A stretch of DNA of 64,000 nucleotides. Source: Pseudomonas sihuiensis (lineage in GTDB: Bacteria > Pseudomonadota > Gammaproteobacteria > Pseudomonadales > Pseudomonadaceae). Positions 41,284-50,702 of the stretch are shown here, piece after piece. Each line of letters begins with the position of its first letter. The stretch's first letter is position 1. Location of the stretch: the NCBI RefSeq assembly GCF_900106015.1, contig NZ_LT629797.1, forward strand, positions 4,340,001 to 4,404,000, in the 5' to 3' direction. The position numbers were made by a program, and so were the translations under genes. The notes under the pieces are model-generated. The model was not told the DNA's origin, made no database searches, and saw nothing but the letters and a program-made list of their open reading frames with translations.

Positions 41284-41643
41284 CTACTTGGGCTCGAAGA
41301 TCACATACACCTTGCGGCAGGCTTCGAGCACTTCCCAGGTGCCGGAAAAGCCAGCAGGAATCACGAAACGGTCGCCGGCGCGTACGGTCTTGGCGTTGCC
41401 GTCGGCGTCACGCAGCACGGACACGCCCTGGAGAATCTCGCAGTACTCGTACTCGGTGTAGCTCACCGTCCATTGACCCACGGCGCCTTCCCAGATGCCC
41501 GTGCTGAACTGACCGCACGGGCTGCTGTAGTGGTTGCGCACGCTTTGCTCCGGATCGCCCTTGAGCACTTTTTCCGGCGCTGGGCGATAGTGTTCGGCGG
41601 CCGTGCCAGCCTGGGCGAAGTCGACGATCTGTTCGATGTTCAT
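41284..41643 (-). CDS. Cupin domain protein (Cupin_3/DUF861)
   Basis: A 119-residue single-domain cupin. The core TEYEYCEILQGVSVLRDADG...VRAGDRFVIPAGFSGTWEVLE contains the two cupin motifs, and the C-terminus KVYVIFEPK is typical of the DUF861 group seen next to amine and aldehyde catabolic genes. Metal ligands are incomplete, so catalysis is uncertain. ATG 41643 (MNIEQIVDF) is chosen as the family start; the frame is open further upstream. It diverges from kauB, suggesting a polyamine link. Precise function unknown. Confidence 0.82.
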   Translation of the reverse strand: MNIEQIVDFAQAGTAAEHYRPAPEKVLKGDPEQSVRNHYSSPCGQFSTGIWEGAVGQWTVSYTEYEYCEILQGVSVLRDADGNAKTVRAGDRFVIPAGFSGTWEVLEACRKVYVIFEPK

Positions 41644-41897
41644 CTGGCTGTTCCATGGTTTCGGTGGCGGCAACCGCGCGACCAGCAGGGCCTTCGCGGG
41701 AAAGTCGTGGCAGCAGTCTATGTTTAAAAAAACGCACATGACAAGGGCTTTTGCCGGTCCGTGTCAAAAATATTGAAAAGCCACAGCCCCCTGGTTTAGT
41801 GTGTCAGCCAGGATCTGGCCAGCGATCTGGCCTTGCAGAATTATTGACAGTGCGCGCCCTCGCAGGCGCCGCTTCCACCCATTGAGAGGATGCCGGA

Positions 41898-43391
41898 ATG
41901 ACTAGCCTGACTCGTGCCGACTGGGAACAGCGTGCCAAGACCCTGACCATCGAAACCCGTGCGTTCGTACACGGCGAGTACCGCTCCGCCGAGTCTGGCG
42001 CTACCTTCGAATGCATCAGCCCGGTCGACGGCCGCCTGCTTGGCATGGTGGCCAGCTGTGACCAGGCTGACGCTGACGTGGCGGTCAAGGATGCCCGCGC
42101 CACCTTCGAATCCGGTGTGTGGTCACGCATGGCCCCGGCCAAGCGCAAGAAGGTGATGATCCGCTTCGCCGAGCTGATCGAAGAGCACGGTCAGGAGTTG
42201 GCCCTGTTGGAAACCCTCGACATGGGCAAGCCGATCAGCGACTCGCTGAGCATCGACGTCGGCAGCGCCGCCAACGCCATCCGCTGGAGCGGCGAGGCCA
42301 TCGACAAGGTCTATGACGAGGTCGCTGCCACGCCTCACGACCAGCTCGGCCTGGTCACCCGCGAGCCGGTGGGTGTGGTCGCCGCCATCGTACCGTGGAA
42401 CTTCCCGCTGCTGATGTCCTGCTGGAAGCTCGGTCCGGCGTTGGCCACCGGTAACTCGGTCATTCTCAAACCGTCCGAGAAGTCGCCGCTGACCGGCATT
42501 CGCATCGCCCAGCTGGCCATCGAGGCCGGCATCCCGGCTGGCGTATTCAACGTGCTGCCGGGCTTCGGTCACGCCGTCGGCAAGGCCCTGGCCCTGCACA
42601 TGGATGTCGACACCCTGGTGTTCACCGGCTCGACCAAGATCGCCAAGCAGCTGATGATCTACGCTGGCGAGTCGAACATGAAGCGCGTCTGGCTGGAAGC
42701 AGGCGGCAAGAGCCCGAACATCGTCTTCGCTGACGCGCCGGACCTGCAGGCCGCTGCCGAAGCGGCTGCCAGCGCCATTGCCTTCAACCAGGGCGAGGTC
42801 TGCACCGCCGGTTCGCGCCTGCTGGTGGAGAACTCGATCAAGGACAAGTTCGTGCCCATGGTGGTCGAGGCGATCAAGGCCTGGAAACCGGGCAACCCGC
42901 TGGACCCGGCAACCAATGTCGGTGCGCTGGTCGACACCACCCAGATGAACCAGGTGCTGAACTACATCCAGGCCGGCCATGACGACGGCGCCAAGCTGGT
43001 GGCCGGCGGCAAGCGGGTGATGGAGGAGACCGGCGGCACCTATGTCGAGCCGACCATCTTCGACGGGGTGAACAACGCCATGCGCATCGCCAAGGAAGAG
43101 ATCTTCGGCCCGGTGCTGTCGGTGATCGGTTTCGATGACGAGGCCGATGCCGTGGCCATCGCCAACGACACCATCTATGGCCTGGCGGCAGGTATCTGGA
43201 CCAGCAACCTGTCCCGCGCCCATCGCGTTGGCCGCGCCGTGCGTGCCGGCAGCGTGTGGATCAACCAGTACGATGGCGGTGACATGACCGCGCCGTTCGG
43301 TGGTTTCAAGCAGTCCGGCAACGGTCGCGACAAGTCGCTGCATGCCTTCGACAAGTACACCGAGATCAAGGCCACCTGGATCAAGCTGTAG
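41898..43391 (+). CDS. kauB: Gamma-aminobutyraldehyde/guanidinobutyraldehyde dehydrogenase KauB
   Basis: A 497-residue aldehyde dehydrogenase with motifs IVPWNFPLLMSCWKLGPALA, VWLEAGGKSPNIVFADAPDL and the nucleophile C302 in NQGEVCTAGSR. From memory it closely follows P. aeruginosa KauB (PA5312), including NQYDGGDMTAPFGGFKQSG. KauB oxidises aldehydes from putrescine, diaminopropane, cadaverine and agmatine breakdown, including gamma-glutamylated forms (PuuC-like). It is divergent from the cupin gene and upstream of an MFS transporter and a PauB-like oxidase, fitting polyamine catabolism controlled by PauR. Confidence 0.94.
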   Translation: MTSLTRADWEQRAKTLTIETRAFVHGEYRSAESGATFECISPVDGRLLGMVASCDQADADVAVKDARATFESGVWSRMAPAKRKKVMIRFAELIEEHGQELALLETLDMGKPISDSLSIDVGSAANAIRWSGEAIDKVYDEVAATPHDQLGLVTREPVGVVAAIVPWNFPLLMSCWKLGPALATGNSVILKPSEKSPLTGIRIAQLAIEAGIPAGVFNVLPGFGHAVGKALALHMDVDTLVFTGSTKIAKQLMIYAGESNMKRVWLEAGGKSPNIVFADAPDLQAAAEAAASAIAFNQGEVCTAGSRLLVENSIKDKFVPMVVEAIKAWKPGNPLDPATNVGALVDTTQMNQVLNYIQAGHDDGAKLVAGGKRVMEETGGTYVEPTIFDGVNNAMRIAKEEIFGPVLSVIGFDDEADAVAIANDTIYGLAAGIWTSNLSRAHRVGRAVRAGSVWINQYDGGDMTAPFGGFKQSGNGRDKSLHAFDKYTEIKATWIKL

Positions 43392-43434
43392 CGGCACCGG
43401 GGCGATCTCCTGGTCGTCGGCCAGGTGATCGGCT

Positions 43435-43460
43435 CCCCTCTCCCATTTATGGGAGAGGGG
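43435..43460. repeat. Perfect palindrome in the kauB-MFS gap
   Basis: CCCCTCTCCCAT (43435-43446) and ATGGGAGAGGGG (43449-43460) form a 12-bp inverted repeat with only two bases between. It resembles common pseudomonad intergenic palindromes. It precedes the hairpin at 43518. Confidence 0.75.
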
Positions 43461-43517
43461 CTGGGGGAGAGGGCCGAGAACGCAGCGAAACTGCCGGCTA
43501 TCTCGCTCCCGAAACCT

Positions 43518-43546
43518 ACGGCCGGGTTCCCGAGGAGCCCGGCCGT
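43518..43546 (+). terminator. Terminator candidate after kauB
   Basis: Stem ACGGCCGGG / CCCGGCCGT with an 11-base loop, followed by TGTCTTTG. The tail is only moderately T-rich. It lies 38 bases before the MFS start codon, so it likely ends kauB transcription. Confidence 0.7.
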
Positions 43547-43583
43547 TGTCTTTGCAGTGGCTCGTCTGCCAAGGAATTCACCA

Positions 43584-44741
43584 ATGCGTTGGGGCACCTA
43601 CTTCGCCGTCTGCTCGGCGGTCATCAGCATCGGGTTGGCGCTGGGCGTGACCATGCCGCTGGTGTCGTTGCGCCTGGAAAGCTGGGGCTATGATTCTTTT
43701 GCCATTGGTGTGATGGCGGCCACTCCTGCGGTTGGTGTGTTGCTCGGAGCTTCGCTGGCCGGGCGCCTGGCGGCACGTTTCGGTACCACCGTGCTGATGC
43801 AGCTGTGTCTGTTGCTCGGTGCGCTGTCGGTGGCTGGCCTGGCGCTGGTGCAGAATTATGCGGTGTGGGTGGGGCTGCGGCTGTTCCTCGGCGTGGCGCT
43901 GACCGTGGTGTTCGTGCTCGGCGAAAGCTGGATTAACCAGCTCGCCGTGGAAAAGTGGCGCGGCCGTCTGGTGGCGCTCTATGGCACCGGCTATGCGCTG
44001 AGCCAGCTCAGCGGGCCGTTGCTGCTGACAGCGCTCGGCACGGCGACTGACCGGGGTTTCTGGACGGGCGTGTGTCTGCTGATCGGCGGTTCGCTGATTC
44101 TGCTCGGGCGCACCGGTGCACCCCAGGTGGATGCGCATAGCGCTTCTGGGCGCGGGCTATTGGTGTTCTGCCGCAAGTTGCCGGCGATTGCCTGGGCGGT
44201 AATGCTGTTCGCCGCCTTCGAGGCGATGATGCTGACCCTGCTGCCGATCTACAGCCTGCGCCAGGGCTTCACCCAGGAGGTGGCGCTGGTCATGGTCAGC
44301 GTGGTGGTGATCGGCGATGCCGCGCTGCAACTGCCCATCGGCTGGCTGGCCGACCGCATGTCGCGGCAGACCTTGTTCCGCTGTTGTGGCGTGGTGTTGC
44401 TGCTGTCCAGCCTGGCGATACCGTTGCTCCTGCACACGCCGCTGATCTGGCCGGTGTTCGTTGCCTTCGGTGCCAGCGCCGGTGGTCTGTTCACCCTGTC
44501 GCTGATCATGATCGGCGAGCGTTACCGCGATGATGAACTGGTGCGTGCCAACGCCCACGTCGCTCAGCTGTGGGGCCTGGGTTGCCTGGTCGGGCCGCTG
44601 GCCACGGGCGCCGTCAGCCAGTGGCTGAGCGGCCATGCGTTGCCGCTGATGATGGCTACCGGTGCCCTGGTATTCATCATCCTGGCCAGTCAGCGCGGTG
44701 CCTTCAGCGAGATGCAGGCAGTGGGCGCGGCACGCTCCTGA
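43584..44741 (+). CDS. Major facilitator superfamily transporter
   Basis: A 385-residue protein with about 12 membrane segments, related to YcaD/YfkF-type MFS carriers. The first loop motif GRLAARFGTTVLM and the second-half equivalent GWLADRMSRQTLF are conserved MFS loop 2-3 signatures. ATG 43584 has AAGGA at good spacing; the frame is open further upstream through the palindromes, which are not coding. It lies between kauB and a PauB-like oxidase in convergent order. Substrate unknown; an amine link is only contextual. Confidence 0.85.
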   Translation: MRWGTYFAVCSAVISIGLALGVTMPLVSLRLESWGYDSFAIGVMAATPAVGVLLGASLAGRLAARFGTTVLMQLCLLLGALSVAGLALVQNYAVWVGLRLFLGVALTVVFVLGESWINQLAVEKWRGRLVALYGTGYALSQLSGPLLLTALGTATDRGFWTGVCLLIGGSLILLGRTGAPQVDAHSASGRGLLVFCRKLPAIAWAVMLFAAFEAMMLTLLPIYSLRQGFTQEVALVMVSVVVIGDAALQLPIGWLADRMSRQTLFRCCGVVLLLSSLAIPLLLHTPLIWPVFVAFGASAGGLFTLSLIMIGERYRDDELVRANAHVAQLWGLGCLVGPLATGAVSQWLSGHALPLMMATGALVFIILASQRGAFSEMQAVGAARS

Positions 44742-44754
44742 TGCCCCTGGCCAG

Positions 44755-46068
44755 CTAGAGCACTTCCTTCAGCCGGTGCCAGAGCATGCCCAGGGCCAGC
44801 AGCGGTGAGCGCAGGTGCTTGCCGCCGGGGAAGGTCATGTGCGGTACCTGGGCGAACAGATCGAAGCCACGGCTTGCCTGACCGGCGATGGCCTCGGCGA
44901 GCAGCTTGCCGGCCAGGTGCGTGGCGTTGACGCCGTGGCCGGCATAAGCCTGGGCGTGGAACACGTTGGGCTGATCCTTGAGTCGGCCGATCTGCGGCAG
45001 GCGGTTGGCGCCGATGCCGATCATCCCGCCCCATTGATAGTCGATGCGCACATCGGCCAGTTGCGGGAACACCTTGAGCATCTTCGGCTTCATGTAGCCA
45101 GCGATATCGGCCGGGTCACGCCCGGAATAGTGGCAGGCACCACCGAACAGCAGGCGGCGGTCGGCGGAGAGTCGGTAATAGTCGACTGTCACGCGCTGGT
45201 CGCACAGCGCCATATTCTGTGGAATCAGTTGCCTCGCCTGCTCTTCGGAGAGTTGTTCGGTGGCGATGATATAGCTGCCGGCCGGTAGCACCTTGCCGCT
45301 CAGGGTCGGATTGAGGCCGTTGATGTAGGCATTGCAGGCCAGTACCAGATATTGGGCGCGCACCTGGCCACCTGCGGTGTGCACGCGCACCTCATTGCCG
45401 TAGTCGATGCGTGTCACCGGTGAGTCTTCGAACAGCTGCACGCCGAGCGATTGGGCGGCAGCGGCTTCGCCGAGCGCCAGGTTGAGCGGGTGCAGGTGGC
45501 CCGAGCCCATGTCGATCATGGCACCGTGATAGTTGTCGGAGCCGACCACTTCGTGGATGCGCTCCTTCGGCACCATGCGCAGTTCGTGACGATAGCCGAG
45601 GCTTTCCAGCTCGGCCTTGTCTTCGGCGAAGCCTTCCATGTGCGCCGGCTTGTTGGCCAGGTCGCAGTAGCCCCAGGTCAGATCGCAATCGATCTGGTAC
45701 TGGGCGACGCGTGCGCGCACGATCTCCACCGCCTCCAGGCCCATCAGCTTGAACTGACGCACGCCGTCCTTGCCGACCACCGATTCGAACTGTTCGACAT
45801 CATGGCCAACGCCGCGAATCAGCTGCCCGCCGTTGCGCCCGCTGGCGCCCCAGCCGATCTTGCGCGCCTCCAGCAGCGCCACCGACAGGCCTTTCTGAGC
45901 CAGCTCGATGGCGGTGTTCAGGCCGCTGAAACCGCCACCGACGATGCACGCGTCCACCTGCAGCTCACCGCCCAGGGGCGGGTAGGCCTGCTGGCGATTG
46001 ACGCTGGCGGCGTAATAGGAAGCGGCATGCTGCGGGCTGTGGACGGGCTGGTGAACGCGGGCGTTCAT
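44755..46068 (-). CDS. FAD-dependent amine oxidase (PuuB/PauB-type gamma-glutamylpolyamine oxidoreductase)
   Basis: A 437-residue DAO-family flavoprotein. The FAD-binding motif is ACIVGGGFSGLNTAIELAQKG, with WGASGRNGGQLIRGVG and the C-terminal QAYAGHGVNATHLAGKLLAEAI. This profile matches PuuB and the P. aeruginosa PauB enzymes, which oxidise gamma-glutamylated polyamines to aldehydes that KauB then oxidises. ATG 46068 follows AGGA. The closest P. aeruginosa positional match is PA5309 (pauB4), from memory. The exact amine is not resolvable. Confidence 0.88.
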   Translation of the reverse strand: MNARVHQPVHSPQHAASYYAASVNRQQAYPPLGGELQVDACIVGGGFSGLNTAIELAQKGLSVALLEARKIGWGASGRNGGQLIRGVGHDVEQFESVVGKDGVRQFKLMGLEAVEIVRARVAQYQIDCDLTWGYCDLANKPAHMEGFAEDKAELESLGYRHELRMVPKERIHEVVGSDNYHGAMIDMGSGHLHPLNLALGEAAAAQSLGVQLFEDSPVTRIDYGNEVRVHTAGGQVRAQYLVLACNAYINGLNPTLSGKVLPAGSYIIATEQLSEEQARQLIPQNMALCDQRVTVDYYRLSADRRLLFGGACHYSGRDPADIAGYMKPKMLKVFPQLADVRIDYQWGGMIGIGANRLPQIGRLKDQPNVFHAQAYAGHGVNATHLAGKLLAEAIAGQASRGFDLFAQVPHMTFPGGKHLRSPLLALGMLWHRLKEVL

Positions 46069-46293
46069 GTGCGAAATCCTGATTTTGTTGTGTGGAAAAT
46101 TCAACGCAGCATAAGCGGGTGATCTGTCCGGCGCCAAGAGGCCTACGGAAAAAAGCGGAATTTCCTGCCCGTGGGCGCGGGATCGCCAAGGTCGTGCGCA
46201 TCACGCTCGCGCAGCAGTTCGTGGATTGCATCCGGCTACGCCAGGTCTGCTGCGGCGCTGTAAACTGCCACCTTTGTTTCAAGGCGCCCGAGT

Positions 46294-46647
46294 ATGAGTT
46301 GCACCGACCGCAAGATCGATCACCTGCGCCGGCAGATCCCGCGCTTCGACTGCATACCCGGCTGCCAAGATTGTTGCGGGCCGGTGACCGCCTCATCCGA
46401 AGAGCTGGCGCGCCTGCCGGTGAAAAGCGATGCCGAACACGACGCGGCACTGGCCGAGTACAACTGCGTGCACCTGGGGCCAAATGGTTGCGAGGTGTAC
46501 GACCAGCGCCCGCTGATCTGTCGCCTGTTCGGCACCACACCGCGTCTGCCTTGCCCGCATGGGCGTGGGCCGGAACTGCCGATCGAGCCGGCGGTGGAGC
46601 GCCAGGTGCACCGTCTGATCGCCACCACTCGCCAGCGACTCGTCTAG
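46294..46647 (+). CDS. YkgJ-family cysteine cluster protein
   Basis: A 117-residue cytoplasmic protein with a CxxCC-type zinc- or Fe-S-binding cluster: FDCIPGCQDCCGPV near residues 18-31, then YNCVHLGPNGCEVYDQRPLICR further on. These match the YkgJ (UPF0153) family, which has no settled function. Its start follows a 225-base gap from the divergent oxidase gene. It resembles the small protein encoded between the oxidase and dadR in P. aeruginosa, from memory. Confidence 0.88.
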   Translation: MSCTDRKIDHLRRQIPRFDCIPGCQDCCGPVTASSEELARLPVKSDAEHDAALAEYNCVHLGPNGCEVYDQRPLICRLFGTTPRLPCPHGRGPELPIEPAVERQVHRLIATTRQRLV

Positions 46648-46782
46648 GCTGATGGCTCCCATACTCTGCGTGGTAGCCCCCTGCAGTGGCGCTCCGCGCC
46701 ACGACTTGCCGCGTGCAGCAGGCTGACGCAGAACGTCCGGGGCTGCATGCCCACACAGAGCGTGGGAACGATCGACCATTGT

Positions 46783-46846
46783 GTAGGAGCGAGCTCTGCT
46801 CGCGAAGCTTTTGCTGGTCTGGTTCGCGAGCAGAGCTCGCTCCTAC
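46783..46846. repeat. REP-type inverted repeat after dadR
   Basis: GTAGGAGCGAGCTCTGCTCG on the left and CGAGCAGAGCTCGCTCCTAC on the right form a long palindrome around AAGCTTTTGCTGGTCTGG. It ends four bases before the dadR stop. The core matches the element at 18711-18781. Confidence 0.93.
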
Positions 46847-46850
46847 AGAT

Positions 46851-47339
46851 TCACTCCGGCACCGGCAGCGCCAGGCTCTCCTTCACCTCCTCCATGACGA
46901 TGTAGCTCTTCGATTCGCGCACGTGCGGCAGCTTGAGCAGGATGTCGCCGAGCAGCTTGCGGTAGCTGGCCATCTCGTTGATGCGCGCCTTCACCAGGTA
47001 ATCGAAGTCGCCGGACACCAGGTGGCATTCCAGCACATGCGGCAGCTTGAGTACGGCGCGGCGAAACTCCTCGAAGGTGTCACCGGACTTGTAGTCCAGG
47101 CTGATCTCGACGAACACCAGCAGGTTGGCCTTGAGGTGCTGCGGATTGAGGCGGGCGTGGTAGCCCATGACGATGCCTTCGCGCTCCAGGCGCCGTACGC
47201 GCTCGGTGCAGGGCGTGGTCGACAGCCCCACGCGCTCGCCCAGTTCGGTGAAGCTGATGCGCCCATCCTCCTGCAGGATGCGCAGGATGTTGCGGTCGAT
47301 CTTGTCCAGTTCACGACGACTTTGGTGCTGGGTTCTCAT
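46851..47339 (-). CDS. dadR: Lrp/AsnC-family regulator DadR
   Basis: A 162-residue Lrp-type regulator with HTH residues about 10-65 (LDKIDRNILRILQEDGR, LGERVGLSTTPCTERVRRLE) and a C-terminal RAM domain for amino-acid binding (CHLVSGDFDYLVKARI). In P. aeruginosa, DadR (PA5308) activates dadAX in response to L-alanine. ATG 47339 lies 156 bp from divergent dadA. The upstream extension of the open frame is only antisense to dadA and ridA. A REP element abuts its 3' end. Confidence 0.95.
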   Translation of the reverse strand: MRTQHQSRRELDKIDRNILRILQEDGRISFTELGERVGLSTTPCTERVRRLEREGIVMGYHARLNPQHLKANLLVFVEISLDYKSGDTFEEFRRAVLKLPHVLECHLVSGDFDYLVKARINEMASYRKLLGDILLKLPHVRESKSYIVMEEVKESLALPVPE

Positions 47340-47495
47340 GGGGAATCCGCCTCTGCAAAACGGCTTATTGCCAAGAATTCTCGCCAAATATAGCTGTGTA
47401 TATGGTGAAAAGCACTGCGCGGCTCTTCCTATACTGCGCCCATCTACAACAATGGCCTGTAACGCACGCGCCCTGGGCGCGGCGGGGAGAAAAAC
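47340..47495. promoter_or_regulatory. dadR/dadA divergent control region
   Basis: A 156-base AT-rich gap between divergent starts. It contains AAGAATTCTCGCCAAATATA and a TATA-rich stretch (TGTGTATATGG) near 47372-47405, suitable for an Lrp-type protein that prefers degenerate AT-rich 15-mers. DadR binding here is inferred from the arrangement. GGGGAG before 47496 is the dadA ribosome binding site. Confidence 0.5.
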
Positions 47496-48794
47496 ATGCG
47501 TGTTCTGGTTCTCGGCAGCGGTGTGATTGGTACCGCCAGTGCTTACTACCTCGCCCGTCAGGGCTTCGAGGTGGTGGTGGTCGACCGTCAGAACGGCCCG
47601 GCGCTGGAAACCAGCTTCGCCAACGCCGGCCAGGTTTCTCCCGGTTATGCATCGCCCTGGGCTGCCCCAGGCGTGCCGCTGAAGGCCATCAAGTGGCTGC
47701 TGCAGAAACACGCTCCGCTGGCGATCAAGGCCACCGGTGACGTTGACCAGTACCTGTGGATGGCGCAAATGCTGCGCAACTGCACCGCCAGCCGTTATGC
47801 GATCAACAAGGAGCGCATGGTGCGTCTGTCCGAGTACAGCCGCGATTGCCTCGACGAGCTGCGTGCCGAGACCGGCATCGCCTACGAAGGTCGCCAGCTC
47901 GGCACCACCCAGCTGTTCCGCACCCAGGCCCAGGTCGATGCCGCTGCCAAGGACATCGCCGTGCTGGAAGCCTCTGGCGTACCGTTCGAGCTGCTCGACC
48001 GCGACGGCATCGCCCGCGTCGAGCCGGCCCTGGCTGGCGTCAAGCACAAGCTGGCCGGTGCCTTGCGTCTGCCCAACGACCAGACCGGCGACTGCCAGAT
48101 GTTCACCACCAAGCTGGCGGACATGGCCAAGGCGCTCGGCGTCGAGTTCCGTTTCGGCCAGATCATCCAGCGCCTGGACGCCGTGGGCGACCGTATCAAC
48201 GGCGTGTGGATCGACGGCAAGCTGGAAACCGCCGACCGCTACGTGCTTGCCCTCGGCAGCTACAGCCCGCAACTGCTCAAGCCGCTGGGCATCCGTGCGC
48301 CGGTGTATCCGCTCAAGGGCTACTCGTTGACCGTGCCGATCACCAACCCGGACATGGCACCTACCTCGACCATTCTCGATGAGACCTACAAGGTCGCCAT
48401 CACCCGCTTCGACAGTCGCATCCGTGTCGGTGGCATGGCCGAGATCGCCGGTTTCGACCTGTCGCTCAACCCGCGTCGTCGCGAAACCCTGGAAATGATA
48501 ACTGCCGACCTCTATCCGCAAGGCGGCGATCTGCAGCGCGCCGACTTCTGGACCGGTTTGCGTCCGGCCACGCCCGATGGCACCCCGATCGTCGGCGCCA
48601 CCGCCTACCGCAATCTGTTCCTCAACACCGGCCACGGCACCCTGGGCTGGACCATGGCCTGCGGCTCCGGTCGCCTGCTCGCCGATCTGATGGCCAACAA
48701 GCGTCCGCAGATCAGCGCCGACGGCCTGGATATCTCGCGTTACTCGCGCAAGGCGCGTGAAGTGCAAGCAGCACCGCAGCCGCTGCGCACCTGA
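47496..48794 (+). CDS. dadA: D-amino-acid dehydrogenase small subunit DadA
   Basis: A 432-residue membrane-associated FAD enzyme that oxidises D-alanine and other D-amino acids to keto acids. The N-terminus [20 protein letters not shown] is the FAD-binding motif, followed by [22 protein letters not shown] and the C-terminal [21 protein letters not shown], all DadA hallmarks. ridA and dadX follow, giving the dadA-ridA-dadX order. It diverges from dadR, its likely activator. Confidence 0.97.
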   Translation: MRVLVLGSGVIGTASAYYLARQGFEVVVVDRQNGPALETSFANAGQVSPGYASPWAAPGVPLKAIKWLLQKHAPLAIKATGDVDQYLWMAQMLRNCTASRYAINKERMVRLSEYSRDCLDELRAETGIAYEGRQLGTTQLFRTQAQVDAAAKDIAVLEASGVPFELLDRDGIARVEPALAGVKHKLAGALRLPNDQTGDCQMFTTKLADMAKALGVEFRFGQIIQRLDAVGDRINGVWIDGKLETADRYVLALGSYSPQLLKPLGIRAPVYPLKGYSLTVPITNPDMAPTSTILDETYKVAITRFDSRIRVGGMAEIAGFDLSLNPRRRETLEMITADLYPQGGDLQRADFWTGLRPATPDGTPIVGATAYRNLFLNTGHGTLGWTMACGSGRLLADLMANKRPQISADGLDISRYSRKAREVQAAPQPLRT

Positions 48795-48833
48795 TAGCCT
48801 TCGCGCTTTCGCAATCCAAGGAGCTTTAGCTTT

Positions 48834-49181
48834 ATGTCGATTCAGCGCCTGCATGTGGCCAAACGCTACAGCGAAGTGGTGATCCACAACGGCACGATTT
48901 ACCTCGCCGGCCAGTTGGCTGATGACTTCGGCGGTGACATCCGCGAGCAGACCCGCCAGACACTGGCCAACATCGACAAGATGCTGGCCGAGGGTGGCAG
49001 CGACAAGAGCAAGATTCTCTCGCTGACCATCTTCCTCAAGGACATGGCCGACTACGACGGCCTCAACGCCGAGTACGACGCCTGGGTCGCTGACGGCCAT
49101 GCACCGGCCCGCGCCTGCGTCGAGGCGAAGATGTACAAGCCCGAAGTGCTGGTGGAAATGTGTGTGGTGGCTGCCGTCTGA
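48834..49181 (+). CDS. RidA-family enamine/imine deaminase
   Basis: A 115-residue YjgF/YER057c/UK114-family protein. RidA family members hydrolyse reactive imines released by flavin-dependent amino-acid oxidation, which suits the product of DadA. The conserved Arg is in HAPARACVEAKMY, with NGTIYLAGQLADD and FLKDMADYDGLNAEYDAW preceding. It lies 39 bp after dadA with AAGGAG upstream. It is one of the dad-associated RidA subgroups rather than canonical RidA. Confidence 0.93.
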   Translation: MSIQRLHVAKRYSEVVIHNGTIYLAGQLADDFGGDIREQTRQTLANIDKMLAEGGSDKSKILSLTIFLKDMADYDGLNAEYDAWVADGHAPARACVEAKMYKPEVLVEMCVVAAV

Positions 49182-49286
49182 GGCGGCCACAGCTTTTTGT
49201 TGCCTGCCATCCATGGCGGCAACCCTCCGGGCCGTCGCAAGCGACGTCAAAAAATTCTCCCGGATTTTTTTTGTGTTGGCTTTTCG

Positions 49287-49311
49287 CCCGGCTCCCTGCC
49301 GGGTTTTTTTT
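49287..49311 (+). terminator. Rho-independent terminator between ridA and dadX
   Basis: Stem CCCGGC / GCCGGG with loop TCCCT and a run of eight T. A second imperfect hairpin GTTGCC...GGCAAC lies upstream near 49199-49222. Together they probably end or attenuate the dadA-ridA transcript before dadX. Confidence 0.88.
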
Positions 49312-49368
49312 GAACAGTGCCGCTAGCGGCCACCGTGTGACTGATTACAACCGAGGGAACACCTTGCC

Positions 49369-50442
49369 ATGCGTCCTGCTCGTGCCCTGATCGATCTGCA
49401 AGCGCTTCGTCACAACTACCAACTGGCCCGCGAACTGAGCGGCGCCCGCGCCCTGGCCGTGGTCAAGGCCGATGCTTACGGACATGGCGCTGTGCGCTGT
49501 GCGCAGGCACTCGAAGCCGAGGCCGATGGTTTTGCCGTGGCCTGCATCGAAGAAGCGCTGGCGTTACGCGAGGCCGGCATCAGGGCGCCGATCCTGCTGC
49601 TCGAAGGCTTCTTCGAGGCCGACGAACTGGCGCTGATCGACCAGCATGACCTGTGGTGTGTCGCCCATGCGCAGTGGCAGATCGAGGCTATCGAGCAGGC
49701 CCAACTGAGCAAGCCGCTGACCGTCTGGCTCAAGCTGGACAGCGGCATGCATCGCGTCGGCCTGCATCCGGCCGAGTACCAGGCCGCCTATCGGCGCCTG
49801 CTGGCCAGCGGCAAGGTTGGCAAGATCGTGCTGATGAGCCACTTCGCTCGCGCCGATGAGCCCGAGTGCGAGCGCACGAGTGAGCAACTGGCGGTGTTCC
49901 AGCAGGCGCGCGAAGGCCTCAGCGCCGAGGTCAGCTTGCGCAATTCGCCGGCCGTGCTTGGCTGGCCGCAGGTGCCGAGCGACTGGGTGCGCCCCGGCAT
50001 CATGCTGTACGGCGCCACGCCGTTCGAGCAGGCTCAGGAGCAGGCCGCTCGCCTGCAGCCGGTGATGACGCTCGAATCGAAGGTGATCAGCGTGCGTGAA
50101 CTGCCGGCCGGCGAGCCGGTGGGTTATGGCGCGCGCTTCGTCGCCGAAAGGCCGACCCGCGTCGGTGTGGTCGCCATGGGCTATGCCGACGGCTATCCGC
50201 GCCATGCGCCGAGCGGCACGCCAGTGGTGGTGGACGGTCAGCTGACCCGGCTGATCGGTCGGGTGTCGATGGACATGCTCACTGTCGACCTGACCGATTT
50301 GCCACAGGCCGGCCTTGGCAGCCATGTCGAACTATGGGGCAAACAGGTGCTGGCCAGCGACGTGGCCATGGCGGCAGGTAGCATTCCCTATCAGATTTTT
50401 TGCAACCTGCGGCGGGTACCGCTGCTCTATCTCGGGGGCTGA
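49369..50442 (+). CDS. dadX: Catabolic alanine racemase DadX
   Basis: A 357-residue PLP-dependent racemase converting L-alanine to D-alanine for DadA. The PLP lysine is K33 in [10 protein letters not shown] and the second catalytic residue is Y253 in GYGARF, at the same positions as P. aeruginosa DadX. The segments [11 protein letters not shown] and [13 protein letters not shown] close the protein. It lies 187 bp after ridA, beyond a terminator, so it may have its own promoter. Its stop codon TGA is part of the left terminal repeat of the element at 50441. Confidence 0.96.
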   Translation: MRPARALIDLQALRHNYQLARELSGARALAVVKADAYGHGAVRCAQALEAEADGFAVACIEEALALREAGIRAPILLLEGFFEADELALIDQHDLWCVAHAQWQIEAIEQAQLSKPLTVWLKLDSGMHRVGLHPAEYQAAYRRLLASGKVGKIVLMSHFARADEPECERTSEQLAVFQQAREGLSAEVSLRNSPAVLGWPQVPSDWVRPGIMLYGATPFEQAQEQAARLQPVMTLESKVISVRELPAGEPVGYGARFVAERPTRVGVVAMGYADGYPRHAPSGTPVVVDGQLTRLIGRVSMDMLTVDLTDLPQAGLGSHVELWGKQVLASDVAMAAGSIPYQIFCNLRRVPLLYLGG

Positions 50443-50597
50443 AACCCGTTAAAAGACGGCTGCGCGTCGGCCATGCTGCGTTAAAAACAGGCTGGTTCGC
50501 CAGCCCGGTCGTATTGCTCATGTACAGCTCGTACACTCTGCATCCTCCCCTATTTTTGCGTTGCATGGCTCTGGCTCGCGGCCTTTTAACGGGTTTC
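50441..50597. repeat. MITE-like element copy 1 with terminal inverted repeats
   Basis: A 157-bp unit bounded by GAAACCCGTTAAAAG at 50441-50455 and its exact reverse complement CTTTTAACGGGTTTC at 50583-50597. Its interior contains CTGCGCGTCGGCC, GTTAAAAACAGGCTGG, CGCCAGCCCGGTC, TGCTCATGTACAGCTCGTA and CTATTTTTGCGTTGCATGGC. The same blocks appear in reverse order and strand in copy 2 (51835-52066). It encodes no protein and begins on the dadX stop codon. Confidence 0.85.
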
Positions 50598-50702
50598 CTG
50601 GGAGGTGTGTAGGCGAAGGGTGAACGCAAGTGTTGTAAATTCCGAACGCTATGCCATGATACGGACACTTTTTCGTCTCTTATCCCAAGGGGGATTCCAG
50701 CA

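Noticed and set aside
46851..49250. 799-codon minus-strand frame covering dadR through ridA
   Set aside because: Only the last 162 codons (DadR) are real; the rest is antisense to dadA and ridA in high-GC DNA.
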